DNA of 64,000 nucleotides, from the NCBI GenBank assembly GCA_023229465.1, contig JALNZE010000017.1, positions 13,113-77,112 on the forward strand, read 5' to 3'. The DNA comes from Chitinophagaceae bacterium (lineage in GTDB: Bacteria > Bacteroidota > Bacteroidia > Chitinophagales > Chitinophagaceae). Position 1 is the stretch's first letter. Each line of letters begins with the position of its first letter. Position numbers and translations under genes: made by a program. This document shows positions 42,151-50,642 of this stretch, piece after piece. A model generated the notes under the pieces. That model saw only the letters and a list, made by a program, of their open reading frames with translations. It did no database searches and was not told where the DNA came from.

Positions 42151-44862
42151 TTATTTTTTTATCGAAAAATGGTACAGTCCCGAACCTACCGTTAGTATCA
42201 CATAGCCATCTCCCGTTTTAATTACCTGTATATCTTTTGCCGCTGCCAATGGTACTTCACTTTCAGTAATAGCCTCTACACTGCCTGCCGGTACAAATAC
42301 AGTAGCCGTAGTATTGGCAGGTATCTCAATATCCATCAAAACCTTATCGGGCGCTACTTTCCAGCCACTGCCCAGTTTGCCGTAATAGGTTTCTAAAGAA
42401 GCAGACGCGTTTGTAAATCCGCCACCAATATGCGGTTGTATTTTAATATGCTTATAGCCCGGACCATCTTCATAGGTATCCAGTCCCACCATCACACGAT
42501 ACATCCAGTCGCCGATAGCTCCATAGGAATAGTGATTATATGAATTCATAGAAGGCACCTGGAATGAGCCATCAGGTTTAATACCATCCCATCTTTCCCA
42601 GATGGTGGTAGCGCCCATTTTTACGGGGTATAACCAGGAGGGATATTTTTCCTGTAATAACAAAGTGTAGGCTATATCAGTATATCCATAACGGGTTAAC
42701 ACATGACAGAGATAAGGTGTACCCAGGAAACCTGTGGTTAGGTGGTTGCCATAATTTTTGATATTGTCGGCCAACCTGTCTGCCGCCTGTTGCCTGAGTG
42801 ATTCAGGAAGCATATCAAAATTCAGCGACAACACATAGGCTGTTTGTGTGCCTGATACCAGCCTGCCATTAGCGGTAAGGTATTCTTTAACAAAGGCATT
42901 TTTAATTTGTTGAAGTAAGGCTTCATAGCCGGTTACATCATCCTGCTTTCCCAATACCTTAGCCGCATTAATCAGTAATTGCGTTGAATTCGCATAAAAA
43001 CATTGTGCAATCAGGTATTTGTCTGTAACCGCAGACCGTCCATCATTATCATCATCCGGTCGGTAGAATAACCAATCACCAAAATGAAAACCGGTGTTCC
43101 ACAAATCATTTTTACTGTTAGCCTGCATATACCCTACCCAGGCTTTCATACTGCTGTATTGATCTTCCAGTATTTTTTTATCTCCATAAGCGAGGTAAAT
43201 GTTCCATGGAATAATATTGGCCACATCGGCCCAACCGGTTGAGCCGGTTGCACGTTCACCTAACACATTCGGCACCACGAATGGTACACTACCATTGGGT
43301 AACTGATCCGCGGCCACATCCTTCATCCATTTGGAAAAGAAATTATGCACGTTCATATTAAAGGCAGCCGTTCTGGAAAAAACCTGTGCATCACCCGTCC
43401 AGCCCAACCGTTCATCGCGCTGCGGGCAGTCGGTTGGCACATCCACAAAATTTCCTTTTTGTCCCCACTCAATATTATGCTGCAACTTATTTACCAAAGT
43501 ATTGGATGATATAAAACTACCGGTTGGCGGCATATCAGAATACATAGCAACTGCTTCAAAATTTTCTGCTTTCAGTTCACCGGGATAACCCTCCAGTCTG
43601 ATAAACTGAAACCCATGCCAGGTAAAATGAGGTTCTACTGTTTCTTCTCCTCCCTTCAGGATATAAGTATCCATAGCTTTAGCTGCCCGAAGATTGGTTA
43701 TGTAAAAATTTCCTTCTTTATCCAATACCTCCGCATGTGATACTACCAGCTTATCACCGGCGCTGCCTTTCACTTTGATGCTTACCCATCCAACAAGGTT
43801 CTGTCCGAAATCTATTACCTGTTCGCCTTTGGGTGTTTTGAAAATTCTAAGGGGTAAAAATTTTTCTTTCTTTTTAACCAATTCATTAAAGGTGGCAACC
43901 AATACTTCTTTGGAATGATTGGCCGTTTTAACGCTACTCCATTTCGAATCATTATAACCGGGCAGGGTCCATCCCGTTTTTTCTTCACGTGTATCAACGG
44001 TTTCACCATTGTATATTTCAGCATACCGAATAGCGCCTGTTGTTGATTTCCAGGTATCATCAGAAATCACTAATTCAGTACTGCCATCACTATACAAGAT
44101 AGCCAGTTGAAAAAGCAGGGATATATCTTTCCCGTATGCATTACGATTATTAGAAAACCCAATAACGCCCCTGTACCAGCCACTGCCCAGGGTAATACCA
44201 ATGGCATTACTTCCTCTGTTTAGCAGATCAGTAACATCATACATCTGGTATTGCAGGCGTTTGTTATAGGCTGTCCATCCGGGCGTAAAATAAGCATCTC
44301 CTACCCTTTTGCCATTGATCTCCGCTTCATACAAACCATGTGCAGTTATGTATGCGGTAGCCGAAACAATTTTTTTATGGGTATCAAATTGCTTACGGAA
44401 CATGGGGCTGGGGCGCAGCACACTGTCTTCCGTATAACCGGGTTCTATCCATTGTGCTTTCCAGTCGCTCACCTGCAACAAAGCCATTTGAAAAGAGGCC
44501 GTTTCACTTTTGGCGGAAGCATTACCACTATTATCCCAAACCTGCACCTGCCAGGTATATTTTTTACCGGTTTGTAAAGGAGTACCGGCATAAGGTATAA
44601 ATACAGACTGGGAAGAGATTACTTTACCCGAATTCCATACAGGATTCTTTTTATTATCAGCGGCATACAATTGAATGGCATACGCTGTTTGTAGCGTATT
44701 TCTTTTTTCACTGATCACCTGCCAGCTAAAGCGGGGAGTGATCACATCCACACCAAGCGGATTGGGTTTATTTTCAGTTAATAATTGTTGAACGGAAAGT
44801 TGCGCAAGAATTTGCGAAAGGATAAGTTGCATGGCAAAGACCAGGCATAGTATTTTCTTCAT
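42151..44862 (-). CDS. GH78 alpha-L-rhamnosidase
   Basis: I use the Met at 44862 because it begins a signal peptide (MKKILCLVFAMQLILSQILAQ). The roughly 903-residue enzyme has the full bacterial rhamnosidase order. First come Fn3-like and lectin-like N-terminal domains (NPLGVDVITPRFSWQV, then AYITAHGLYEAEINGKRVGDAYFTPGWTAY). The (alpha/alpha)6 catalytic barrel carries the acid motif VDVPTDCPQRDERLGWTGDAQVF and GATTIWERWDGIKPDG...SYNHYSYGAIGDW. A C-terminal beta-sandwich closes the protein. It hydrolyses terminal alpha-L-rhamnosides from plant or bacterial glycans, probably in the periplasm. Released rhamnose could feed the FucP-mutarotase-SDR operon at 21-23.5 kb. Confidence 0.93.
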   Translation of the reverse strand: MKKILCLVFAMQLILSQILAQLSVQQLLTENKPNPLGVDVITPRFSWQVISEKRNTLQTAYAIQLYAADNKKNPVWNSGKVISSQSVFIPYAGTPLQTGKKYTWQVQVWDNSGNASAKSETASFQMALLQVSDWKAQWIEPGYTEDSVLRPSPMFRKQFDTHKKIVSATAYITAHGLYEAEINGKRVGDAYFTPGWTAYNKRLQYQMYDVTDLLNRGSNAIGITLGSGWYRGVIGFSNNRNAYGKDISLLFQLAILYSDGSTELVISDDTWKSTTGAIRYAEIYNGETVDTREEKTGWTLPGYNDSKWSSVKTANHSKEVLVATFNELVKKKEKFLPLRIFKTPKGEQVIDFGQNLVGWVSIKVKGSAGDKLVVSHAEVLDKEGNFYITNLRAAKAMDTYILKGGEETVEPHFTWHGFQFIRLEGYPGELKAENFEAVAMYSDMPPTGSFISSNTLVNKLQHNIEWGQKGNFVDVPTDCPQRDERLGWTGDAQVFSRTAAFNMNVHNFFSKWMKDVAADQLPNGSVPFVVPNVLGERATGSTGWADVANIIPWNIYLAYGDKKILEDQYSSMKAWVGYMQANSKNDLWNTGFHFGDWLFYRPDDDNDGRSAVTDKYLIAQCFYANSTQLLINAAKVLGKQDDVTGYEALLQQIKNAFVKEYLTANGRLVSGTQTAYVLSLNFDMLPESLRQQAADRLADNIKNYGNHLTTGFLGTPYLCHVLTRYGYTDIAYTLLLQEKYPSWLYPVKMGATTIWERWDGIKPDGSFQVPSMNSYNHYSYGAIGDWMYRVMVGLDTYEDGPGYKHIKIQPHIGGGFTNASASLETYYGKLGSGWKVAPDKVLMDIEIPANTTATVFVPAGSVEAITESEVPLAAAKDIQVIKTGDGYVILTVGSGLYHFSIKK

Positions 44863-44919
44863 GGCAGGAAGGGTTTGGGAGATCAATTTAAGCTAAATTG
44901 GCTGAAAAGGTGAAAGGGA

Positions 44920-45843
44920 TTACATAAAACCATCCGCTTCGCGATAGGCCTTAATCAAAGCCAGCTCACCTTCTTTTCCCGGTTTGGCATTACCATGCTC
45001 CATCCCTAAAATACCATTATATCCTTTTGCATGAATATGCCCGAAGATATTTCTATAATTCAGTTCCCCGGTACCCGGTTCATTTCTTCCCGGATTATCA
45101 CCTATCTGCAGATACCCGATTTCATCCCAGGCCTTATCCATATTGGCTATTACATTTCCTTCATTTCGTTGCATATGGTAAATATCGAAAAGTATTTTAC
45201 AGGATGGGCTGTTCACCGCTTTACAGATAGCATAAGTCTGATCTGAATACCTGAGAAAAAGATCAGGCGTATCACTAAGCGGTTCCATCACAATAACCAA
45301 ACCATGGGGTTCAAATATTTCAGCGCCACGTCGCATCGCTTCTATCACATTGGCTGTTTGATAACCCATAGGCAGATTTCTTTCATAATTGCCCGGAACA
45401 ACTGTCATCCATTTGGCATTGCAGCGTTTGGCAACTTCTACAGCCTCCTTACAAGATTGTACAAATTTATCTTTCCATTCCTTTTTATTACCTGTTAGTG
45501 ATGTGGATAGCGGCCATTTATCAAATTCAACAACAAAAACGCCCATCAACATACCCAGTTTTGCTAATGTATCACCAATTTTTTTCTGTTGCTCAGGGGT
45601 ACGGCTCATCATACCATTATCTTCAATTGCCCGAAAACCCGCATTGTATGCGAATTGTATCTGGTTCGTAAAATCAGGCCCTGCATGACTTCTGAACATG
45701 CCATCATGAATGGCATACGATAAATGAAAGGGCCCGTTATCTTCAGTGGGAACATTTGTTTGCTTATTGGCAAAGGCGCCTGAAGCGGTAAGCAATGTGC
45801 CACCGGCCAATAAACTTTGCCGCATAAATTTTCTTCTTTGCAT
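44920..45843 (-). CDS. TIM-barrel sugar isomerase/epimerase-like protein, Tat exported
   Basis: The 307-residue protein starts with a twin-arginine signal (MQRRKFMRQSLLAGGTLLTASGAFA). The body is an AP-endonuclease-2-type TIM barrel resembling hydroxypyruvate isomerase (FAYNAGFRAIEDNGMMSR, VVIMEPLSDTPDLFLR, KILFDIYHMQRNEGNV, YLQIGDNPGRNEPGTGELNY, GILGMEHGN). The acidic residues and His in these motifs suit a metal-dependent isomerase or epimerase. Exported members are found beside Gfo/Idh and DUF1080 proteins in systems that process 3-keto sugars, and both kinds lie downstream. The exact reaction is unknown. Its 5' end partly overlaps the open frame of the divergent ApbE gene. Confidence 0.82.
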   Translation of the reverse strand: MQRRKFMRQSLLAGGTLLTASGAFANKQTNVPTEDNGPFHLSYAIHDGMFRSHAGPDFTNQIQFAYNAGFRAIEDNGMMSRTPEQQKKIGDTLAKLGMLMGVFVVEFDKWPLSTSLTGNKKEWKDKFVQSCKEAVEVAKRCNAKWMTVVPGNYERNLPMGYQTANVIEAMRRGAEIFEPHGLVIVMEPLSDTPDLFLRYSDQTYAICKAVNSPSCKILFDIYHMQRNEGNVIANMDKAWDEIGYLQIGDNPGRNEPGTGELNYRNIFGHIHAKGYNGILGMEHGNAKPGKEGELALIKAYREADGFM

Positions 45844-45898
45844 GGAGGTATTTTTTTGTTGCTTAAATTTACTGCTAACCGTTTATAATACAGACATT

Positions 45899-46897
45899 TT
45901 GTACAAAACAATTGCTTTCTTCTTTTTCGCGGCGCTTTCTATCCCCAGCAGTTATGCCCAGGAGAAGAAATACTATTTCTCCGAAGCCAAAATGGGCTCT
46001 CCTTTTAGTATCATACTGGTTTCCGGTGACTCACTGAAAGCCGCCGTATTGGCACATGAAGCGTATGCTTTGATCGATTCCTTTAATACCTTATTCAGCG
46101 ATTATGATACTTCCAGTGAACTTAGCAGACTGAACGCGGCTGCCGGAAAAGGTAAAGTCAGCATATCTCCCTCATTATGGAATATGATAAGCTATTCAAA
46201 AATGGCTTATGAAAAAAGTGAAGGGGCTTTTGATATCACCATTGGACCTTTAAGTCATTTGTGGCGTGTGGCAAGAAAAGAAAAACGATTTCCCGACAGC
46301 CTATCAGTTAATGTTAAAAGAAAAATGGTGGGTTTTTATCATATTCGAACTGATAGCACGAATAGAGAAATTACACTACCTGTCACCGGCATGAAACTGG
46401 ACCTTGGCGGTATTGCCAAAGGATATATTGCGCAACAGGTAATCGAGTTTCTGAAAAGCAGGGGCATAACGCGGGCATTGGCAGATGCCGGTGGCGATAT
46501 AGTAATGAGTGGGGCGCCACCCGGAACAAAGGGTTGGCTAATTGGTGTTAATATGCCTGAAACCACTGATAAACTTTTGCCAAAGAAACTACTACTAAAA
46601 AATATGGCGGTGGCTACTTCCGGCGATGCCTATCAATACCTGGAACATAATGGTATCAGGTATTCACATATCGTTGACCCGAGAACAGGGTACGGTATTT
46701 CCTCGCAACGAAATGTGACCGTAATTGCAAATAGCGGTACCGATGCCGACTGGTTAGCTACCGCCTGCAGCATCCTGCCGATCGCTTCCGCAAAAAAGCT
46801 GGTATTGGCCTTGCAGGCAGAAGTCCTGATCACAGAACTGGTTAACGGAAAGATCATTTATCATAGCACAAAAGGATTTAGCCGATACCTGGAATAG
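45899..46897 (+). CDS. apbE: FAD:protein FMN transferase (ApbE family)
   Basis: The open frame extends back to 45746, but that part lies over the divergent Tat-signal gene. A TTG at 45899 begins a good signal peptide (LYKTIAFFFFAALSIPSSYAQ) and is my preferred start; an in-frame ATG at 45842 is an alternative. ApbE features are MGSPFSIILVSGD, SEGAFDITIGPLSHLWR, MKLDLGGIAKGYIAQQVIEFLK, DAGGDIVMSG and HIVDPRTGYG, with metal-binding residues in GTDADWLATACSIL. The enzyme attaches FMN covalently to Thr or Ser of exported redox proteins such as RnfG or NqrC. No obvious target gene lies next to it. The SUMF1-like gene follows 49 bases later. Confidence 0.9.
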   Translation: MYKTIAFFFFAALSIPSSYAQEKKYYFSEAKMGSPFSIILVSGDSLKAAVLAHEAYALIDSFNTLFSDYDTSSELSRLNAAAGKGKVSISPSLWNMISYSKMAYEKSEGAFDITIGPLSHLWRVARKEKRFPDSLSVNVKRKMVGFYHIRTDSTNREITLPVTGMKLDLGGIAKGYIAQQVIEFLKSRGITRALADAGGDIVMSGAPPGTKGWLIGVNMPETTDKLLPKKLLLKNMAVATSGDAYQYLEHNGIRYSHIVDPRTGYGISSQRNVTVIANSGTDADWLATACSILPIASAKKLVLALQAEVLITELVNGKIIYHSTKGFSRYLE

Positions 46898-46946
46898 CAA
46901 TTTCTATTGATTAATATCTTACCTTGAATTATTCAAATAATACTCA

Positions 46947-47906
46947 GTGAAACAAGTAGTCTTCTCCCTCCTGCTAATTCATTCCATTCTATTTTGTACC
47001 GCGCAAATTGCGATTGATCATTTTAAAAGTTACGAACAAAATTTACCGGCCGGTACCCTACGTTTTAAAATGGTTCCCATTCAAAGTGGTGAATTTGTTT
47101 TAGGCAGTCCCGCTAACAAAAAAAACAGGGAGGCAGATGAGGCTCCCCAACAAAAAATTAAATTATCCGCTTTCTGGATGGGCGCTTACGAAGTAACGCG
47201 TGATGAGTTTGATATTTTCTATAAAGATGAAACTACCAGTGAGAATAATCAGGTTGATGCCATTACCAGGCCAAGCCCGCAATATGTGGATCTGAGTTGG
47301 GGAATGGGAAAAAAAGGCGGATACCCGGTGAATAGCCTCTCCCAATTTGCCGCATTAATGTACTGCCACTGGCTCTATCAAAAAACCGGAATATTTTACA
47401 GGTTACCCACAGAAGCGGAATGGGAATATGCCTGCAGGGCAGGCAGTAATACCACGTATTTTTTCGGCAACGATAGTACCCAATTGGATCAATATGCCTG
47501 GTATAAGAATAACAGTGATGAAAAATTTCATAAAGTCGGGCAGAAATTGCCCAATGCCTGGGGCTTATATGATATGCTGGGTAATGTTATGGAGTGGACG
47601 CTTGATCATTATGATGTGAATGCTTATGCTAACATTACGGAACTGACAGATCCTATACCTGCACCCAATCCTGCCAGATACCCCAAAGCCTTGCGAGGCG
47701 GGAGCTTTACTGAATCGGCAGGCAACCTGAGAGTTGCCAATCGCTTTAAATCTGAGCCCATCTGGAACCGCAGAGATCCCCAGATACCCAAAAGTAAATG
47801 GTGGCTGACAGAAGCCAGTTGGGTTGGGTTTCGCCTGTTACGCCCGGTGCGGCAACCAACACCGGAAGAGGTCAATCTTTTTTTCAAAAAATATCTTGGT
47901 CGATAA
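46947..47906 (+). CDS. SUMF1/formylglycine-generating-like protein lacking catalytic Cys
   Basis: The 319-residue protein starts at GTG and has a signal peptide ending LFCTAQ. It has the FGE-sulfatase (SUMF1) fold: VPIQSGEFVLGSP, WMGAYEVTRDEFDIFY, FYRLPTEAEWEYACRAGS, LPNAWGLYDMLGNVMEWTLDHYD and ALRGGSFTESAGNLRVANRFK. The last segment lacks the two active-site cysteines that true formylglycine-generating enzymes carry after the RGGS. It is therefore unlikely to activate sulfatases, and no sulfatase gene is in the window. Non-catalytic members act as binding or scaffold proteins or in other oxidations. Its role here is unknown. Confidence 0.88.
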   Translation: MKQVVFSLLLIHSILFCTAQIAIDHFKSYEQNLPAGTLRFKMVPIQSGEFVLGSPANKKNREADEAPQQKIKLSAFWMGAYEVTRDEFDIFYKDETTSENNQVDAITRPSPQYVDLSWGMGKKGGYPVNSLSQFAALMYCHWLYQKTGIFYRLPTEAEWEYACRAGSNTTYFFGNDSTQLDQYAWYKNNSDEKFHKVGQKLPNAWGLYDMLGNVMEWTLDHYDVNAYANITELTDPIPAPNPARYPKALRGGSFTESAGNLRVANRFKSEPIWNRRDPQIPKSKWWLTEASWVGFRLLRPVRQPTPEEVNLFFKKYLGR

Positions 47907-47924
47907 CCTTTAAAAAAAAATGAT

Positions 47925-49262
47925 ATGTACAACGATGCTTCCAACAAACCCTCCCGAAGAGATTTTGTAAAACAAAGTTCTTTACTTGCCGGCGGACTGA
48001 TTGCAGCTCCTTTATTTGGCGCCGCCAATTATTTTTCAGGTTCGGATGATGTAATTAAAGTAGCCCTTGTCGGTTGCGGTGGCCGTGGTACCGGCGCGGC
48101 CATGCAGGCTCTCTTAAGTAAACAGAATGTAAAACTGGTTGCTATGGCTGATGCTTTCCGCGACAACCTGGATAGTTGTTATAAGGAACTGACTACTGAT
48201 GATGGATCAGATACTGCCATGGCTGGAGTAATAAAACGGATTGATGTTCCGGAAGAAAGAAAATTTACGGGCTTTGATGGCTATCAGAAAGCCATTCCAT
48301 TCGCTGATGTAGTCATACTTACCACACCTCCCGGTTTCAGACCTATCCATTTTGAAGAAGCCATCAAACAGGGTAAACATGTATTCATGGAAAAGCCCGT
48401 AGCCACTGATCCTGCCGGCATACAAAAAGTATTGGCTACTGCCGCCATCGCAAAAGAAAAGAAATTAAATGTGGTGGTTGGTTTACAAAGACATTATCAG
48501 AACTCTTACCGTGAACTGTATAAAAGAAAAGACCTTATCGGAGAAATTACTTCTGCGCAGGCCTGGTGGAATAATGATGGTGTATGGGTAAGACCCCGCA
48601 AATACAACCAGACAGAAATGGAATACCAGATGCGCAACTGGTATTATTTTAACTGGTTATGCGGTGATCATATCACCGAACAACATATCCATAATATTGA
48701 TGTGATTAACTGGTTCAAAGATGCTTACCCTGTAAAGGCCCAGGGCATGGGCGGACGTCAGGTTCGGAAAGGGAAGGACCATGGTGAGATATTCGACCAT
48801 CACTATGTGGAGTTTACTTATGCGGATGGTTCTATCTTAAACAGCCAGTGCCGGCATATTCCAGGCACCATGAGCAAAGTAGATGAACTGCTGGTAGGTA
48901 CCAAAGGAAAAATCTATTGCGGCGCCGCGAATATCACGGATGCATCCGGCAAAGTAATGTATCATTTTGATACCAAAGGAGAACCCAACCCCTATCAAAC
49001 AGAACACGATGAATTATTTGCGGCCATCGCAAAAGGAGAATACAAATTTGCCGATACCGAAAACGGAGCCAAAAGCACCATGACTTCCATACTTGGCCGA
49101 ATGGCCACTTATAGTGGACAGGTGGTTGACTGGAACAAGGCCATCAATTCAGGTATTGATATCCAACCGAAAATATATAACTGGGATGCATTACCCCCAA
49201 TCGTTCCTAATGCAGATGGTTATTATCCAATAGCAATACCGGGTATTACCAAATATGTTTAA
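47925..49262 (+). CDS. Gfo/Idh/MocA family oxidoreductase, Tat exported
   Basis: The 445-residue protein starts with a twin-arginine signal (SRRDFVKQSSLLAGGLIAAPLF). The NAD(P)-binding motif is VALVGCGGRGTGAAMQALL, and the Lys motif EKPVA lies in HVFMEKPVATDPAG. VGLQRHYQNSYRELYKRKDLIGEI and GDHITEQHIHNIDVINWF with likely catalytic Lys/His residues follow. Such proteins oxidise sugar hydroxyls, often to 3-keto derivatives, with bound cofactor. It follows the SUMF1-like gene by 18 bases. It overlaps the end of the convergent second Gfo/Idh gene by four bases. Confidence 0.9.
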   Translation: MYNDASNKPSRRDFVKQSSLLAGGLIAAPLFGAANYFSGSDDVIKVALVGCGGRGTGAAMQALLSKQNVKLVAMADAFRDNLDSCYKELTTDDGSDTAMAGVIKRIDVPEERKFTGFDGYQKAIPFADVVILTTPPGFRPIHFEEAIKQGKHVFMEKPVATDPAGIQKVLATAAIAKEKKLNVVVGLQRHYQNSYRELYKRKDLIGEITSAQAWWNNDGVWVRPRKYNQTEMEYQMRNWYYFNWLCGDHITEQHIHNIDVINWFKDAYPVKAQGMGGRQVRKGKDHGEIFDHHYVEFTYADGSILNSQCRHIPGTMSKVDELLVGTKGKIYCGAANITDASGKVMYHFDTKGEPNPYQTEHDELFAAIAKGEYKFADTENGAKSTMTSILGRMATYSGQVVDWNKAINSGIDIQPKIYNWDALPPIVPNADGYYPIAIPGITKYV

Positions 49263-50617
49263 TAGGTAAACACTTTACCTCCGGCTAATACTTCCTGTGT
49301 TTTTTCATCGAAGGTTACTTTATGACCGGTGCGACATGCCGCATTGGTCATAATAGTAGCTATCGAATGGTTATAACCCGCTTCAACAGGTGCATTGGGT
49401 TGTTTGCGGCTACGAATACATTCCATCCAGTTATGTACATGTGCCGTTGTTAATGTATCGCCCCCGGTATTGGCCCCGGCTTCTACTTTTACTACTAAAT
49501 CCGTTAAATTTAATTCAGGTAACAGGTTAGGTTGCATTTTCATGGCAGCGGCAGCATTGGCACGCAACCCACCTTTGGGTGAAACCTTGTTATTCATCAG
49601 ATTTAATTCACCACCATTGGAATAATAAATTTCACTGGGGTTCTCATCGCCATTGTGCATGCGCGACATAAAGACAACCTGAAATCCTGTTGACGGATCA
49701 TTGATTGGGCCATATTCGAAAACAGCGGTGGTGGTGTCCCAGTTTTTTCTTCCGTCTTTCCACTGGTATATTCCCCCGTTAGCGGTTACGCTTCTCGGAT
49801 GGTTTAAACTAGAGAACCAATGCACCGTATCTATCTGATGACTCATCCACTGGCCGGGCATACCGGATGAATAGGGCCAGAATAAACGGTATTCTAAATA
49901 TTTTCGTGGATCAAAATTTTCAAAGGGCCGGTTGAGGAGGTAACGTTTCCAGTCAATATCCTCTTCTTTACACTGTGCCACCAGGTCGGGCCTTCTCCAG
50001 CGGCCGGGTTGGTTTACGTTCCAGGTAAGCTCTACCATGGTAATGGGTCCGAATTTACCCTCCTGAATAAAATCAGCCGCTGCCTTATAATTTGTTCCGC
50101 TTCTGCGCTGAGAGCCAATCTGGACAATACTTTTAGAGGCTTTCACGGCATGTAAGGCAGCACGATTATCCTGCATGGTTTCGGCGAAAGGTTTCTCACA
50201 ATACACATCACAACCCGCATTTACCGCTTCAATGGTATGCAAGGCATGCTGAAAATCCGCGGTGCTGATGAAAACAGCATCTACTGTTTTGGAGGCATAG
50301 AGTTCCTCATTATTTCTGTATACATTAATATCATGCCCCATTTTATCTTTTAGAAAAGCGCCACCCTCCTCTCTTCTTTTTTTCCAGATATCAGAAACGG
50401 AAACGATATCGAAATTCATTTCCTTATAAAATTTCATAAAAGGCGGAATATGTGAGCTACGGTGTCTATCGGAAAATCCGATCACACCTACCCTTACTCT
50501 ATCATTGGCGCCAATAATTCTGCCATAACTTTTTGCACTAAATCCTAAGGAAGCAATATAGGTACCTGCTGCCACCTGTGCGGATTGTTTGATAAAATTT
50601 CTTCTGGTATTTGACAT
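49259..50617 (-). CDS. Gfo/Idh/MocA family oxidoreductase, Tat exported
   Basis: The 452-residue protein has a twin-arginine signal (NTRRNFIKQSAQVAAGTYIASLGFS) and a Rossmann motif (RVGVIGFSDRHRSSHI). CDVYCEKPFAETMQDN carries the EKP Lys motif, and GMPGQWMSHQIDTVHWFSSLNHPRSVTANGGIYQWKDGRKNWDTT is typical of the secreted subgroup. It is the last gene of the minus-strand run SusC-SusD-SDR-UxaC-DUF1080, 25 bases after the DUF1080 gene. It may oxidise a glycoside to the 3-keto form that the DUF1080 protein then cleaves. That partnership is inferred from family knowledge and adjacency. Confidence 0.9.
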   Translation of the reverse strand: MSNTRRNFIKQSAQVAAGTYIASLGFSAKSYGRIIGANDRVRVGVIGFSDRHRSSHIPPFMKFYKEMNFDIVSVSDIWKKRREEGGAFLKDKMGHDINVYRNNEELYASKTVDAVFISTADFQHALHTIEAVNAGCDVYCEKPFAETMQDNRAALHAVKASKSIVQIGSQRRSGTNYKAAADFIQEGKFGPITMVELTWNVNQPGRWRRPDLVAQCKEEDIDWKRYLLNRPFENFDPRKYLEYRLFWPYSSGMPGQWMSHQIDTVHWFSSLNHPRSVTANGGIYQWKDGRKNWDTTTAVFEYGPINDPSTGFQVVFMSRMHNGDENPSEIYYSNGGELNLMNNKVSPKGGLRANAAAAMKMQPNLLPELNLTDLVVKVEAGANTGGDTLTTAHVHNWMECIRSRKQPNAPVEAGYNHSIATIMTNAACRTGHKVTFDEKTQEVLAGGKVFTY

Positions 50618-50642
50618 AAAGCAATTATTATTTATGAAAGAA

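Noticed and set aside
45746..45898. Long N-terminus for ApbE
   Set aside because: It lies over the 5' end of the divergent Tat-signal gene and puts the ApbE signal peptide about 50 residues inside.
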